The notes under the pieces are model-generated. The model did not search any database. It had not been told where the DNA came from and was given only the letters and a program-made list of their open reading frames with translations. From positions 1 through 64,000 of the forward strand of contig NZ_SZPR01000004.1 in NCBI RefSeq assembly GCF_005280195.1: a DNA stretch of 64,000 nt. The letters are read 5' to 3'. Each line of letters starts with the position of its first letter. Position 1 is the first letter of the stretch. Made by a program: the position numbers and the translations under genes. This stretch comes from Streptomyces galbus. GTDB taxonomy: Bacteria; Actinomycetota; Actinomycetes; Streptomycetales; Streptomycetaceae. Positions 25,601 through 34,605 of this stretch are shown here, in pieces.

Positions 25601-26338
25601 CTACTTCTCGACCTTCGACTTGTAGCCCCGGCCCCACTGCAGGCCCCAGCCGTACAGCCGGTCCAGTTCCGCCTGGAAGCCGTAGACGAAGCGCACCTCG
25701 CGGCGGACGACGAGTTCGTCCTTGACGTTCTCGATCATCACCACGGCGCAGGAGCGGGCCTGCGGGTGCCGTTCGTCCAGCCCGATCTCGATGCGCGGCC
25801 CGTTGCTGGGGTACAACGTCACCACGGCGTGCGTGCGGTCGAACGCCGGCGTCTGGTCGTAGATGTACACGAAGACCAGCAGCCGCTTGATGTCCTCGCG
25901 GTGGTCGAGGTTGACGTACATCGTCTCGCCGGACGCCGAACCGAACCGGTCGTCGCCGCTGAGCTTCACGTACGGCGGGGCGTTGACGTCGCCGAGGAAG
26001 CCGCCGAGCGGCTGGACGACGCCCTTGGTGCCGTCGGCCAGTTCGTACAGGCAGCCCAGGTCCAGGTCGACGTTGACCATGCTCTGGCTGTGGCCCACCA
26101 CCTCCGGGGGCCGGAGCGCCTTGAACGGGTGGCGCAGCAGGCTCTCGCGCTGCGGCCCGCCGAAGTCCGAGGTGCGCATCCGCCAGGTGAGGTTGACCCG
26201 CAGGTTGCCGGTGGCGGCCCCCTGCCGGGTCAGGGACACCTGGTGGTGCCGCTTGGTCAGCTCGATCGCGTTGCTCGCCGCGCTGCCCGAGTCGAAGTCG
26301 GCCGCCCGCCCGCTCCAGAACCCGTCGAACAACCCCAT
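25601..26338 (-). CDS. TerA-like tellurium-resistance protein
   Basis: 245 residues. The start MGLFDGFW is chosen because GGGGGCGGGA lies directly upstream. Conserved stretches of the TerD/TerA superfamily are visible: DLDLGCLYELADGTKGVVQPLG, DRFGSASGETMYVNLD, LLVFVYIYDQTPAFDRTHAVVTLYPS, RIEIGLDERHPQARSCAVVMIENVKDELVVRREVRFVYG. The extended loops and the length suggest the TerA branch. It is cytosolic, with no signal. It converges with the proline-rich TerD and follows the TerC-like gene after a strong terminator, so it has its own promoter within 26339-26369 or reads through. Confidence 0.78.
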   Translation of the reverse strand: MGLFDGFWSGRAADFDSGSAASNAIELTKRHHQVSLTRQGAATGNLRVNLTWRMRTSDFGGPQRESLLRHPFKALRPPEVVGHSQSMVNVDLDLGCLYELADGTKGVVQPLGGFLGDVNAPPYVKLSGDDRFGSASGETMYVNLDHREDIKRLLVFVYIYDQTPAFDRTHAVVTLYPSNGPRIEIGLDERHPQARSCAVVMIENVKDELVVRREVRFVYGFQAELDRLYGWGLQWGRGYKSKVEK

Positions 26339-26369
26339 TCCCGCCCCCACAGTCATGACGAAGAAACCG

Positions 26370-26410
26370 GCGGGGCGGCCGGGAGGACTCCTCCTCGACG
26401 GCCGCCCCGC
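26370..26410 (-). terminator. Strong hairpin after the DUF475 gene
   Basis: GCGGGGCGGCC and its perfect complement enclose a centre with a second AGGAGG/CCTCC pairing. It lies 50 bases after the DUF475 stop (26462), on the way to the TerA-like gene. Confidence 0.75.
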
Positions 26411-26461
26411 TCAGAGCGTTCCTCACCCGGAAGCTGATCACACCCGGGCGTGCTCGCGGTC

Positions 26462-27610
26462 TCACACCCCGGACGAGACCTCTGCCTTGTCGTCCGAGCC
26501 CTCAGCTTTTCCCTCGGCCGCCGCGATGGCCTTGTTGCGGCGTACGGAGGACCAGAAGGACCAGGCGATGAGGACGACGCCGACCAGGCCGGTGATGACC
26601 TCGTTGATCTGGTACTGGATGGTGATCATCAGGATCACGGCCAGGGCACCGATCGCGTAGTGGGCGCCGTGCTCCAGGTAGACGTAGTCGTCGAGGGTGC
26701 CCTGGCGGACCAGGTACACCGTCAGCGACCGCACGTACATCGCGCCGATGCCGAGGCCCAGCGCCATGAGCACGATGTCGTTGGTGATGGCGAAGGCGCC
26801 GATCACGCCGTCGAACGAGAAGGACGCGTCCAGCACTTCCAGGTAGAGGAACATGAAGAACGCGGCCTTGCCGGCGAGGGTGACGGCCGACCCCTGCTTG
26901 CCGCTGCGCCGGGCCTCTTCCTCGGCCTCGTGCTCGCGTTCCTCCTCGTCCTCCAGCCGGTCCTCGAAGTAGCCGGACAGACCGCCGACCACCATGTACG
27001 TGATCAGGCCGGCGATGCCGGAGATCAGCACGGTCTGCGCCTTGTCGACGTGCGCGCCGCCGTGCTGGTGGGCGTGGGTGGCGAAGGTGAAGGCGGTGAT
27101 GAGAAGCACGATCAGGGCGATGCAGACCGACAGCATGTCGACCTTGCCGAGCTTGGCCAGCGGCCGCTCGATCCAGCGCAGCCACTGGATGTCGCGGTCC
27201 TCGAAGATGAAGTCGAGGAAGATCATCAGCAGGAACATGCCACCGAACGCGGCGATCGCCGGGTGCGCGTCGGTGACGAGCTGCTGGTAGCGGTCCTTGT
27301 TGTTCAGTGCGAGGTCGACGGCTTCGATCGGCCCCATCTTGGCGCTGATCGCCACGATGACGACGGGGAAGACCAGCCGCATGCCGAAGACCGCGATGAG
27401 CACGCCCACCGTGAGGAAGATCTTCTGCCAGAAGGGGCTCATCTTCTTCAGGATCCCGGCGTTGACCACCGCGTTGTCGAACGACAGCGAGATCTCCAGG
27501 ATGCAGAGGATGGCCACGATGCCGAAGGCCTCCCACCCCCCGTAGAAGACCGCCGCGACCAGGCCGAGCGCGGTGACCGCGAACGACCAGCCGAAGGTTT
27601 TCAGAAGCAC
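26462..27610 (-). CDS. DUF475 (TerC-like) integral membrane protein
   Basis: 382 residues from GTG, with about eight or nine membrane helices. The TerC superfamily signature appears twice in inverted copies: LEISLSFDNAVVNAGIL near residue 45 and LEVLDASFSFDGVIGAFAIT near 275, each with the Asp/Asn pair in the membrane. An acidic cytosolic loop (EDRLEDEEEREHEAEEEARR) lies between. TerC-type proteins are linked to metal-ion homeostasis or export and to the Ter complex at the membrane. The gene sits between TerA-like and TerD genes on the same strand, which agrees with a Ter function. Confidence 0.87.
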   Translation of the reverse strand: MLLKTFGWSFAVTALGLVAAVFYGGWEAFGIVAILCILEISLSFDNAVVNAGILKKMSPFWQKIFLTVGVLIAVFGMRLVFPVVIVAISAKMGPIEAVDLALNNKDRYQQLVTDAHPAIAAFGGMFLLMIFLDFIFEDRDIQWLRWIERPLAKLGKVDMLSVCIALIVLLITAFTFATHAHQHGGAHVDKAQTVLISGIAGLITYMVVGGLSGYFEDRLEDEEEREHEAEEEARRSGKQGSAVTLAGKAAFFMFLYLEVLDASFSFDGVIGAFAITNDIVLMALGLGIGAMYVRSLTVYLVRQGTLDDYVYLEHGAHYAIGALAVILMITIQYQINEVITGLVGVVLIAWSFWSSVRRNKAIAAAEGKAEGSDDKAEVSSGV

Positions 27611-27660
27611 TGGCTACCCAATCCGTACGTGTACGGGATTCCCCCGTGCCGCACTCGGCT

Positions 27661-28236
27661 TTACGAAACGTTGACCCCGAAGTCTAGAGCGATACCCCGA
27701 AGGCCTGACGCGTACCCCTGGCCCACGGCTCGGAACTTCCATTCGCCCTGGTAGCGATAGAGCTCGCCGAAGATCATGGCGGTCTCGGTGGACGCGTCCT
27801 CGCTCAGGTCGTAGCGCGCGAGCTCCTGGCCGTCGGCCTGGTTGACCACCCGGATGAAGGCGTTGGAGACCTGTCCGAAGGTCTGGCCGCGCTCGTCGGC
27901 CATGTGGATGGAGACCGGGAAGACGATCTTGTCGCAGTGGGCCGGCACCCGGGACAGGTCGACCAGGATCGACTCGTCGTCGCCCTCGCCCTCACCGGTG
28001 AGGTTGTCACCGGTGTGCTCCACCGAGCCGTCCGGGCTGGTGAGCTGGTTGTAGAACACGAACCACTCGTCGCCGAGCACCCGCCCGCCGTTGCACAGCA
28101 GCGCGCTGGCGTCGAGGTCGAACGGGGCCCCGGTGGTGGAGCGCGCGTCCCAGCCGAGCCCGATCATCACCTGTGTGAGGTTCGGCGCGGCCTTGGACAG
28201 GGAGACGTTGCCCCCCTTGGCGAGCGTGACGCCCAT
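27661..28236 (-). CDS. terD: TerD family calcium-binding stress protein (copy 2)
   Basis: 191 residues, the exact usual TerD length. [20 protein letters not shown] at the start, [12 protein letters not shown] (calcium loop), [20 protein letters not shown] (second acidic loop) and [23 protein letters not shown] at the end are all canonical. TerD-type proteins are cytosolic, bind calcium and take part in tellurite, phage and stress resistance in other bacteria. GGGAGGACCAG precedes the ATG. It is a close paralogue of the TerD immediately upstream and lies upstream of the DUF475 gene by 50 bases, so those two may be cotranscribed. Confidence 0.93.
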   Translation of the reverse strand: MGVTLAKGGNVSLSKAAPNLTQVMIGLGWDARSTTGAPFDLDASALLCNGGRVLGDEWFVFYNQLTSPDGSVEHTGDNLTGEGEGDDESILVDLSRVPAHCDKIVFPVSIHMADERGQTFGQVSNAFIRVVNQADGQELARYDLSEDASTETAMIFGELYRYQGEWKFRAVGQGYASGLRGIALDFGVNVS

Positions 28237-28280
28237 GATGCTGGTCCTCCCCTGGATGTGCTTCTTCGGTTGTGGTGCAC

Positions 28281-28317
28281 GTCCGGCGCCGACCGTGTGC
28301 ACGGTACGGCGCCGGAC
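28281..28317 (-). terminator. Hairpin between the two classical terD genes
   Basis: GTCCGGCGCCG and its perfect complement with an inner CGTG/CACG pairing. It follows the upstream terD by 17 bases, suggesting that the two copies are separate units or that the second is only partly read through. Confidence 0.7.
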
Positions 28318-28333
28318 GGGTGAGGACATCGGC

Positions 28334-28909
28334 TTAGACGTTGACGCCGAAGTCCTGCGCGATGCCGCGCAGGCCCGAGGCGTAGCCCTGGCCGATGGCA
28401 CGGAACTTCCACTCCGCGCCGTGCCGGTAGAGCTCACCGAAGACCATGGCGGTCTCGGTGGAGGCGTCCTCGCTGAGGTCGTAGCGGGCGATCTCGGCGC
28501 CGCCGGCCTGGTTCACCACGCGGATGTAGGCGTTGCGGACCTGGCCGAAGGACTGCTGGCGGTTCTCGGCCTCGTAGATGGAGACCGGGAAGACGATCTT
28601 CTCGACGTCCGCCGGGACGCCGGCCAGGTTGACCTTGATGACCTCGTCGTCGCCCTCGCCCTCACCGGTGAGGTTGTCACCGGTGTGCTCGACCGAGCCG
28701 TCGGGGCTCTTGAGGTTGTTGAAGAACACGAAGTTCTGGTCGCTGGCGACCTTGCCCGTGTTGTTCAGCAGCAGCGCGCTGGCGTCGAGGTCGAAGTCGG
28801 TGCCGGTCGTCGTGCGGGCGTCCCAGCCCAGGCCGACGAGGACCGCGGTCAGGCCCGGGGCCTCCTTGGTCAGCGAAACGTTGCCGCCCTTGCTGAGGCT
28901 GACTCCCAC
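28334..28909 (-). CDS. terD: TerD family calcium-binding stress protein (copy 1)
   Basis: 191 residues. The GTG at 28909 is preferred over the ATG at 28921 because GGAGG lies seven bases before it and the product then begins [20 protein letters not shown], as in other TerD proteins. The calcium loop [13 protein letters not shown], the acidic loop [17 protein letters not shown] and the ending [23 protein letters not shown] are intact. The duplicate behind it shares the same length and order, so tandem duplication is evident. Together with DUF475 and the TerA-like protein it forms the sensor/membrane half of the Ter region. Confidence 0.93.
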   Translation of the reverse strand: MGVSLSKGGNVSLTKEAPGLTAVLVGLGWDARTTTGTDFDLDASALLLNNTGKVASDQNFVFFNNLKSPDGSVEHTGDNLTGEGEGDDEVIKVNLAGVPADVEKIVFPVSIYEAENRQQSFGQVRNAYIRVVNQAGGAEIARYDLSEDASTETAMVFGELYRHGAEWKFRAIGQGYASGLRGIAQDFGVNV

Positions 28910-29022
28910 GGGGTCCTCCATTGGTGTTCGGGGGCGGGAGCCCCGTCGTGCGTCGGATATCGGATCAACGTGTCGATCCTAGTGACGGGTTCCCACCTGT
29001 CGCAGGCCCTGACGCCGAAGAA

Positions 29023-29481
29023 TCACAGGGTGTCGAGCGCCGTGACGTACTCGTTCAGGTCCCGGGCGTCGGGCAGGGCGTTGACGACGGTCCAGCGGAC
29101 GACGCCCTCCTTGTCGATGACGAAGGTGCCGCGCACCGCGCAGCCCTTGTCCTCGGCGAAGACGCCGTAGGCGCGGGAGACCTCGCCGTGCGGCCAGAAG
29201 TCGCTCAGCAGCGGGTACTCCAGGCCCTCCTGCTCGGCGAAGACGCGCAGGGTGTGGATGGAGTCGTTGGAGACGGCGAGCACCTGGGTCTCGCGGTCGG
29301 CGAAGCGCGGGAGGTTGTCGCGCACCTCGCACAGCTCGCCGGTGCACACGCCGGTGAAGGCGAAGGGGTAGAAGAGCAGGACGACGTTCTTGCTGCCGTG
29401 GAAGTCCGACAGCTTCACGGTCGCGCCGTGGTTGTCCTTGAGCTCGAAGTCGGGGGCCTTGTCGCCGACCTGGATGGCCAT
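29023..29481 (-). CDS. AhpE-like peroxiredoxin
   Basis: 152 residues. The thioredoxin-fold start [22 protein letters not shown] is followed by the peroxidatic site [18 protein letters not shown] with Cys46; a second Cys51 lies on the same helix. [34 protein letters not shown] and the C-terminus fit the 1-Cys AhpE group. It reduces hydrogen and organic peroxides in the cytosol. It lies between the Ter genes and DUF3052 in its own unit. Regulation is not visible. Confidence 0.9.
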   Translation of the reverse strand: MAIQVGDKAPDFELKDNHGATVKLSDFHGSKNVVLLFYPFAFTGVCTGELCEVRDNLPRFADRETQVLAVSNDSIHTLRVFAEQEGLEYPLLSDFWPHGEVSRAYGVFAEDKGCAVRGTFVIDKEGVVRWTVVNALPDARDLNEYVTALDTL

Positions 29482-29582
29482 CGTCGTGGGATCCCTTTCG
29501 TGGGCTGTCCGGGTGAGAACACGCTGGGGGACAGCCTACGGAGCGATCACCCGGGCGCCGCGACCGGACCGCCGCCAAAGGG

Positions 29583-29612
29583 CCGGGCCGGACCCCGGAA
29601 GGTCCGGCCCGG
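29583..29612 (-). terminator. Terminator after DUF3052
   Basis: CCGGGCCGGACC, loop CCGGAA, GGTCCGGCCCGG: a perfect 12-bp stem, 18 bases after the DUF3052 stop. Confidence 0.8.
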
Positions 29613-29629
29613 TACGCGGGGAGGCGGGG

Positions 29630-30067
29630 TCACCGCTTCTTGGCGGCACCCTTCGGCGTCGCCAGCCGGCTGCCGCTCCAGTCCTTGCCGACGCTGACGC
29701 TCTTGGACGCCGTCAGGCCCGCGGTCGTCGCGGCCTCCGAGATGTCACTCGGCTCGACGTAGCCCGGACGGCCGGTCTTCGGCGTGAGGAGCAGGATCGC
29801 GCCGCCCTCCTCGATGTACGTGGTGGCATCCACCAGCGCATCCGTCAGGTCGCCGTCGTCGTCACGGAACCAGAGCACGACGGCGTCGGCCACGTCGTCG
29901 TAGTCCTCGTCCATCAGGTCGCCCTCGATGGCTTCCTCAATGGCCTCGCGGAGCTCCTGGTCGACGTCGTCGTCGTAGCCGATCTCCTGGACCACCTGCC
30001 CGGGCTGGAACCCCAGCCTGGCGGCAGGGTTCGTCCGCTCCTCCGCGTGGTCCGCGGTCGCGCTCAC
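29630..30067 (-). CDS. DUF3052 family protein
   Basis: 145 residues starting GTG, with AGGAGG seven bases upstream. LGFQPGQVVQEIGYDDDVDQEL and the very acidic middle (EGDLMDEDYDDVADAVVLWFRDDDGDL) followed by ILLLTPKTGRPGYVEPSDISEAATTAGL are typical of DUF3052, small cytosolic actinobacterial proteins of unknown function. The C-terminus is basic (TPKGAAKKR). It is divergent from aceE and shares its intergenic region, as I remember for other Streptomyces. Confidence 0.85.
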   Translation of the reverse strand: MSATADHAEERTNPAARLGFQPGQVVQEIGYDDDVDQELREAIEEAIEGDLMDEDYDDVADAVVLWFRDDDGDLTDALVDATTYIEEGGAILLLTPKTGRPGYVEPSDISEAATTAGLTASKSVSVGKDWSGSRLATPKGAAKKR

Positions 30068-30419
30068 GGGTTGCCTCCTGATCATGTTTTGGGAATGTCT
30101 CAGCCACGCGCGTGCGCGAAGCATTGGCCGTAGTCCACACGGGCGGGGCGGATCGCGCAAGTACCCGGCGATCCGGACCGCCGAAACGGTGACGATACCG
30201 GCCGTCTCGCCCCAACTTCCGGCACCCGCCGCCCACCGAGCGTGACACACCCCACACCTTTCTGCCCTGTTTGCGTGTTTCGGAACCGCCTGCGGGTACC
30301 AGCTCCTGGTTACCCCACAGTAGAGATGCCGTTCGGCCGCCCGGAGGTACACGATGGGGGCGGTGCAGGCATACCGGAATGTGGCCCCCAGCGGTGCCCT
30401 CTGACAGGTAAGGAACAGC
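30068..30419. promoter_or_regulatory. Divergent promoter region of DUF3052 and aceE
   Basis: 352 bases without a gene. Bases 30294-30315 form an imperfect inverted repeat GGGTACCAG-CTC-CTGGTTACCC, with one extra base in the right arm. It lies about 105 bases before the aceE start, where an operator could act. No confident -35/-10 pair was found. Confidence 0.35.
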
Positions 30420-33167
30420 GTGGCTTCCGGATCCGATCGCAATCCGATCATCATTGGCGGCCTTCCGAGTCAGGTTCCTGACTTCGATCCCGAAGAGACC
30501 CAGGAGTGGCTCGACTCCCTCGACGCCGCCGTCGACGAACGCGGCCGGGAGCGGGCGCGCTACCTGATGCTCCGGCTGATCGAGCGGGCCCGCGAGAAGC
30601 GCGTGGCCGTGCCCGAGATGCGCAGCACGGACTACGTCAACACCATCCCCACCAAGAGCGAGCCGTTCTTCCCCGGCAACGAGGAGATCGAGCGCAAGAT
30701 CCTCAACGCCACCCGGTGGAACGCGGCCGTGATGGTCTCGCGCGCCCAGCGCCCGGGCATCGGCGTCGGCGGTCACATCGCCACGTTCGCGTCCTCCGCC
30801 TCCCTCTACGACGTGGGCTTCAACCACTTCTTCCGGGGCAAGGACGACGGGCTCGGCGGCGACCAGGTCTTCTTCCAGGGCCACGCCTCCCCCGGCATCT
30901 ACGCGCGCGCGTACCTGCTGGACCGGCTGAGCGAGCAGCACCTGGACGGGTTCCGCCAGGAGAAGTCCAAGGCGCCGTACGCGCTGTCGTCCTACCCGCA
31001 CCCGCGCTCGATGCCGGACTTCTGGGAGTTCCCGACCGTCTCGATGGGTCTCGGCCCGATCGGCGCGATCTACCAGGCGCGGATGAACCGCTACCTGCAC
31101 GCGCGCGAGATCGCCGACACCTCGAAGTCGCACGTGTGGGCCTTCCTCGGCGACGGCGAGATGGACGAGCCGGAGTCGCTCGGCCAGCTCTCCATCGCCG
31201 CGCGTGAGGGCCTGGACAACCTGACCTTCGTGGTCAACTGCAACCTCCAGCGCCTGGACGGCCCGGTGCGCGGCAACGGCAAGATCATCCAGGAGCTGGA
31301 GTCGGTCTTCCGGGGCGCCGGCTGGAACGTGATCAAGCTGATCTGGGACCGCACCTGGGACCCGCTGCTGGCGCAGGACCGGGACGGCATCCTGGTCAAC
31401 AAGATGAACACCACGCCGGACGGCCAGTTCCAGACGTACGCCACCGAGTCCGGCGGGTACATCCGCGAGCACTTCTTCGGCGACGACCACCGGCTGCGCG
31501 CCATGGTCGAGAACATGACCGACGACCAGATCCTGCACCTCGGGCGCGGCGGCCACGACCACCGGAAGATCTTCGCGGCGTTCAAGGCGGCCGTGGAGCA
31601 CAAGGGCCAGCCGACGGTCATCCTCGCCAAGACGATCAAGGGCTGGACGCTGGGCCCGAACTTCGAGGGCCGCAACGCCACGCACCAGATGAAGAAGCTG
31701 ACGGTCGACGACCTGAAGCGCTTCCGCGACCGGCTGCACCTGCCGATCTCCGACAAGGAGCTGGAGTCCGGCGCCCCGCCGTACTACCACCCGGGGCGCG
31801 ACTCCGAGGAGATCCAGTACATGCACGACCGGCGCAGCTCGCTCGGCGGCTACGTGCCGACCCGGGTGGTGCGGGCCAAGCCGCTCCCGCTGCCGGACGA
31901 CAAGACGTACGCGACCGTGAAGAAGGGCTCGGGCCAGCAGTCCATCGCGACGACCATGGCCTTCGTGCGGCTCCTGAAGGACCTCATGCGGGACAAGGAA
32001 CTCGGCCGGCGGTTCGTGCTGATCGCGCCGGACGAGTACCGCACGTTCGGCATGGACTCCTTCTTCCCGAGTGCGAAGATCTACAACCCGCTCGGCCAGC
32101 AGTACGAGTCGGTGGACCGTGAGCTGCTGCTCGCCTACAAGGAGTCGCCGACCGGCCAGATGCTGCACGACGGCATCTCCGAGGCGGGCTGCACGGCGTC
32201 CCTGATCGCGGCCGGCTCCTCGTACGCCACGCACGGCGAGCCGCTGATCCCGGTCTACGTCTTCTACTCGATGTTCGGCTTCCAGCGCACCGGCGACCAG
32301 TTCTGGCAGATGGCCGACCAGCTGTCGCGCGGTTTCGTGCTGGGCGCGACCGCGGGCCGCACGACGCTGACCGGCGAGGGCCTGCAGCACGCGGACGGCC
32401 ACTCCCAGCTCCTGGCCTCCACGAACCCGGGCTGTGTCGCCTACGACCCGGCGTTCGGCTTCGAGATCGCGCACATCGTGCAGGACGGCCTGCGCCGGAT
32501 GTACGGGGAGACCGCCGACGGCAAGCCGGGCGAGGACGTCTTCTACTACCTCACCGTCTACAACGAGCCCATCCAGCACCCGGCCGAGCCGGCGGACGTG
32601 GACGTCGAGGGCATCCTCAAGGGCATCTACCGCTTCAGCGAGGGCACCGCGGGCGAGATCCCGGCGCAGATCATGGCGTCGGGCGTGGCCGTGCCCTGGG
32701 CGGTCGAGGCGCAGCGCATCCTCGCCGAGGACTGGAACGTCCGGGCCGACGTGTGGTCGGCGACCTCCTGGAACGAGCTGCGGCGCGAGGCCGTCGAGGT
32801 CGAGCGGCACAACCTGCTGCACCCGGAGGAGGAGCAGCGGGTGCCGTACGTGACCCGCAAGCTCAGCATCGCGCAGGGTCCGTTCGTGGCGGTGTCCGAC
32901 TGGATGCGCTCGGTCCCGGACCAGATCGCCCGCTGGGTGCCGGGCACCTACCAGTCGCTGGGCGCCGACGGCTTCGGCTTCGCCGACACCCGGGGGGCCG
33001 CGCGCCGGTTCTTCCACATCGACGCGCAGTCGATCGTGGTCGCGGTGCTCACGGAGCTGGCGCGGGAGGGCAGGCTGGACCGGTCCGTGCTCAAGCAGGC
33101 CATCGACCGGTACCAGCTCCTGGACGTCACCGCGGCCGACCCGGGCGCGGCGGGCGGGGACGCGTAG
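30420..33167 (+). CDS. aceE: Pyruvate dehydrogenase E1 component, homodimeric type
   Basis: 915 residues from GTG, preceded by AAGGAACAGC. The length and order fit the single-chain E1 of actinobacteria and enterobacteria. The thiamine-diphosphate motif runs from [21 protein letters not shown] to [14 protein letters not shown] around residues 243-285. [34 protein letters not shown] and the transketolase-like C-terminal [35 protein letters not shown] region follow in pieces. It decarboxylates pyruvate and passes the acetyl group to lipoyl-E2, whose gene is not next to it. It ends before a hairpin at 33192. Confidence 0.95.
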   Translation: MASGSDRNPIIIGGLPSQVPDFDPEETQEWLDSLDAAVDERGRERARYLMLRLIERAREKRVAVPEMRSTDYVNTIPTKSEPFFPGNEEIERKILNATRWNAAVMVSRAQRPGIGVGGHIATFASSASLYDVGFNHFFRGKDDGLGGDQVFFQGHASPGIYARAYLLDRLSEQHLDGFRQEKSKAPYALSSYPHPRSMPDFWEFPTVSMGLGPIGAIYQARMNRYLHAREIADTSKSHVWAFLGDGEMDEPESLGQLSIAAREGLDNLTFVVNCNLQRLDGPVRGNGKIIQELESVFRGAGWNVIKLIWDRTWDPLLAQDRDGILVNKMNTTPDGQFQTYATESGGYIREHFFGDDHRLRAMVENMTDDQILHLGRGGHDHRKIFAAFKAAVEHKGQPTVILAKTIKGWTLGPNFEGRNATHQMKKLTVDDLKRFRDRLHLPISDKELESGAPPYYHPGRDSEEIQYMHDRRSSLGGYVPTRVVRAKPLPLPDDKTYATVKKGSGQQSIATTMAFVRLLKDLMRDKELGRRFVLIAPDEYRTFGMDSFFPSAKIYNPLGQQYESVDRELLLAYKESPTGQMLHDGISEAGCTASLIAAGSSYATHGEPLIPVYVFYSMFGFQRTGDQFWQMADQLSRGFVLGATAGRTTLTGEGLQHADGHSQLLASTNPGCVAYDPAFGFEIAHIVQDGLRRMYGETADGKPGEDVFYYLTVYNEPIQHPAEPADVDVEGILKGIYRFSEGTAGEIPAQIMASGVAVPWAVEAQRILAEDWNVRADVWSATSWNELRREAVEVERHNLLHPEEEQRVPYVTRKLSIAQGPFVAVSDWMRSVPDQIARWVPGTYQSLGADGFGFADTRGAARRFFHIDAQSIVVAVLTELAREGRLDRSVLKQAIDRYQLLDVTAADPGAAGGDA

Positions 33168-33191
33168 CCGCTCCCGGGCCGGCCGGCCCGA

Positions 33192-33226
33192 CGCCGGTGG
33201 CGGGGGCCGGGTCCCCACCACCGGCG
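33192..33226 (+). terminator. Terminator after aceE
   Basis: CGCCGGTGG and CCACCGGCG with an inner GGGG/CCCC pairing, 25 bases after the aceE stop. Confidence 0.7.
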
Positions 33227-33265
33227 CGGCCCCGGCGCCCGTCCCCAGGTCCCTACGATGCCCGC

Positions 33266-34282
33266 ATGGACCGACAGACCGCACAGGCCCGGTGGGAGCA
33301 GGCCACCCAGCGCCCGCTGTTCGTGCTGGCGGTGCTCTTCGCCGTCGCCTACGCCGTGCCGATCGTCGACACCTCGGCGGGACACGCGCTCACCCGGGTC
33401 TGCACGGTGGTCGAGTGGGTGGTGTGGGGGGCGTTCGCCGTCGACTACCTGACCCGGCTGGGCTTCGCGCCGCGCCGGTGGGACTTCGTCCGGTCGCACT
33501 GGGCGGACCTGTGCGCCGTGGTGCTGCCCATGCTGCAGCCGTTGCGGCTGCTGCGGCTGGTGTCGACGCTGATGCTGGTGGGGCGGCGCGCCCGGATGGC
33601 GTCGCAGATCCGGCTGACGACGTACGTCGCCGGGGCCGTGGTCGGGCTGCTGATGTTCGGCTCGCTGGCCGTGCTGTCGGTCGAGCGGGACGCGCCGAAC
33701 GGGAACATCCGCACCCTGGGCGACGCGGTGTGGTGGTCCTTCACCACGATGACGACCGTCGGCTACGGCGACCACGCGCCGACCACCGGCCTGGGTCGCG
33801 TCCTCGCCGTGGGGCTGATGCTGTCCGGGATCGCCCTGCTCGGTGTGGTGACCGCGAACATCGCCGCCTGGTTCATCTCCCGCTTCGAGAAGGACGACGT
33901 GGAGGAGCGCCGGCAGACCGAGGCGATCGAGGCGCTGACCGAGGAGGTGCGGCGGCTGCGGGCGGAGGTCGCCGCGCTGTCCGCGCCGCTCCGGCCGACG
34001 GCCCCGACGGCCCTCGGCCGGGAGGTGCCGGTGTCACAGCAGGCCACCGCCCGGGCCGGCCGCGCCGGCCAGCCAGATGACGGCCAGCAGGGTGTCGATC
34101 GCGCCCAGGACCACGGCGACCAGGGCCGGTACGGGGCGGGAGCCCGCCCACGTGCGGCCCATGGCCAGCCAGCCGCAGACGATCGCGGCGAGACCGAGGA
34201 CGATCCCGAGGGTGAAGAAGCCCGCGACCGCGCAGACGAGCCCGATGATGCCGAGCGTCGCGCGATCCGGCCCGGACCGTGA
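33266..34282 (+). CDS. Voltage-gated-type potassium channel with unusually long C-terminal overlap
   Basis: 338 residues as read. Membrane helices cover about residues 18-190, including the arginine-bearing LRLLRLVSTLMLVGRRARM, which resembles a voltage sensor. The pore SFTTMTTVGYGDHAPTTG carries the potassium filter. After AAWFISRFEKDDVEERRQTEAIEALTEEVRRLRAEVAAL, a short coiled coil, the protein should end; instead the frame runs on for about 80 residues of Gln/Asp/Arg-rich sequence that is antisense to the DUF4190 gene. A single lost stop or small indel near 34030-34080 would explain this. Homologues I recall are nearer 250-260 residues. Confidence 0.78.
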   Translation: MDRQTAQARWEQATQRPLFVLAVLFAVAYAVPIVDTSAGHALTRVCTVVEWVVWGAFAVDYLTRLGFAPRRWDFVRSHWADLCAVVLPMLQPLRLLRLVSTLMLVGRRARMASQIRLTTYVAGAVVGLLMFGSLAVLSVERDAPNGNIRTLGDAVWWSFTTMTTVGYGDHAPTTGLGRVLAVGLMLSGIALLGVVTANIAAWFISRFEKDDVEERRQTEAIEALTEEVRRLRAEVAALSAPLRPTAPTALGREVPVSQQATARAGRAGQPDDGQQGVDRAQDHGDQGRYGAGARPRAAHGQPAADDRGETEDDPEGEEARDRADEPDDAERRAIRPGP

Positions 34283-34342
34283 CCCCATCCGGCCACGTGT
34301 GCGGGGGTACCCGCGCGTCCCGTGCTGCCCGAAGCCCGTCAT
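34034..34342 (-). CDS. DUF4190 family small membrane protein
   Basis: 102 residues with GGGAG before the ATG at 34342. A Gly/Arg-rich head is followed by ATLGIIGLVCAVAGFFTLGIVLGLAAIVCGWLAMGRT, the two-helix DUF4190 core with the conserved glycine spacing, then a third segment VPALVAVVLGAIDTLLAVIWLAG. Function is unknown; such proteins are common in actinobacterial membranes. Its 3' 249 bases lie inside the 3' end of the channel frame on the other strand. Confidence 0.75.
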   Translation of the reverse strand: MTGFGQHGTRGYPRTRGRMGSRSGPDRATLGIIGLVCAVAGFFTLGIVLGLAAIVCGWLAMGRTWAGSRPVPALVAVVLGAIDTLLAVIWLAGAAGPGGGLL

Positions 34343-34425
34343 CGTCAACTCCCAGAACCGTAGGACCAGTTCACAGAAGCGGGTAACCGCGCGGGCCCGG
34401 ATCATGCGCCGCCGGGGCCGGGGCG

Positions 34426-34458
34426 GCGGCGCGCTGTCCCCCTCCGGCAGCGCGCCGC
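34426..34458 (-). terminator. Hairpin after the MFS gene
   Basis: GCGGCGCGCTG and CAGCGCGCCGC, an 11-bp perfect stem with an 11-base loop. It lies 148 bases past the MFS stop and upstream of DUF4190, so it probably isolates the two. Confidence 0.55.
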
Positions 34459-34605
34459 GGCCCGGTCGGGCCCTGCGTTGCGCAGGGCTTGACCCACTGT
34501 GACCTGCGGCGCGCGCCGGGAGCGGGCGGACCGGGGCGCTCTCACCCTGATGAGGGAAACGCGTCGACGTCCCGTCAGGTGTGCGGGGCGCCCCGGCCGC
34601 CGGCG

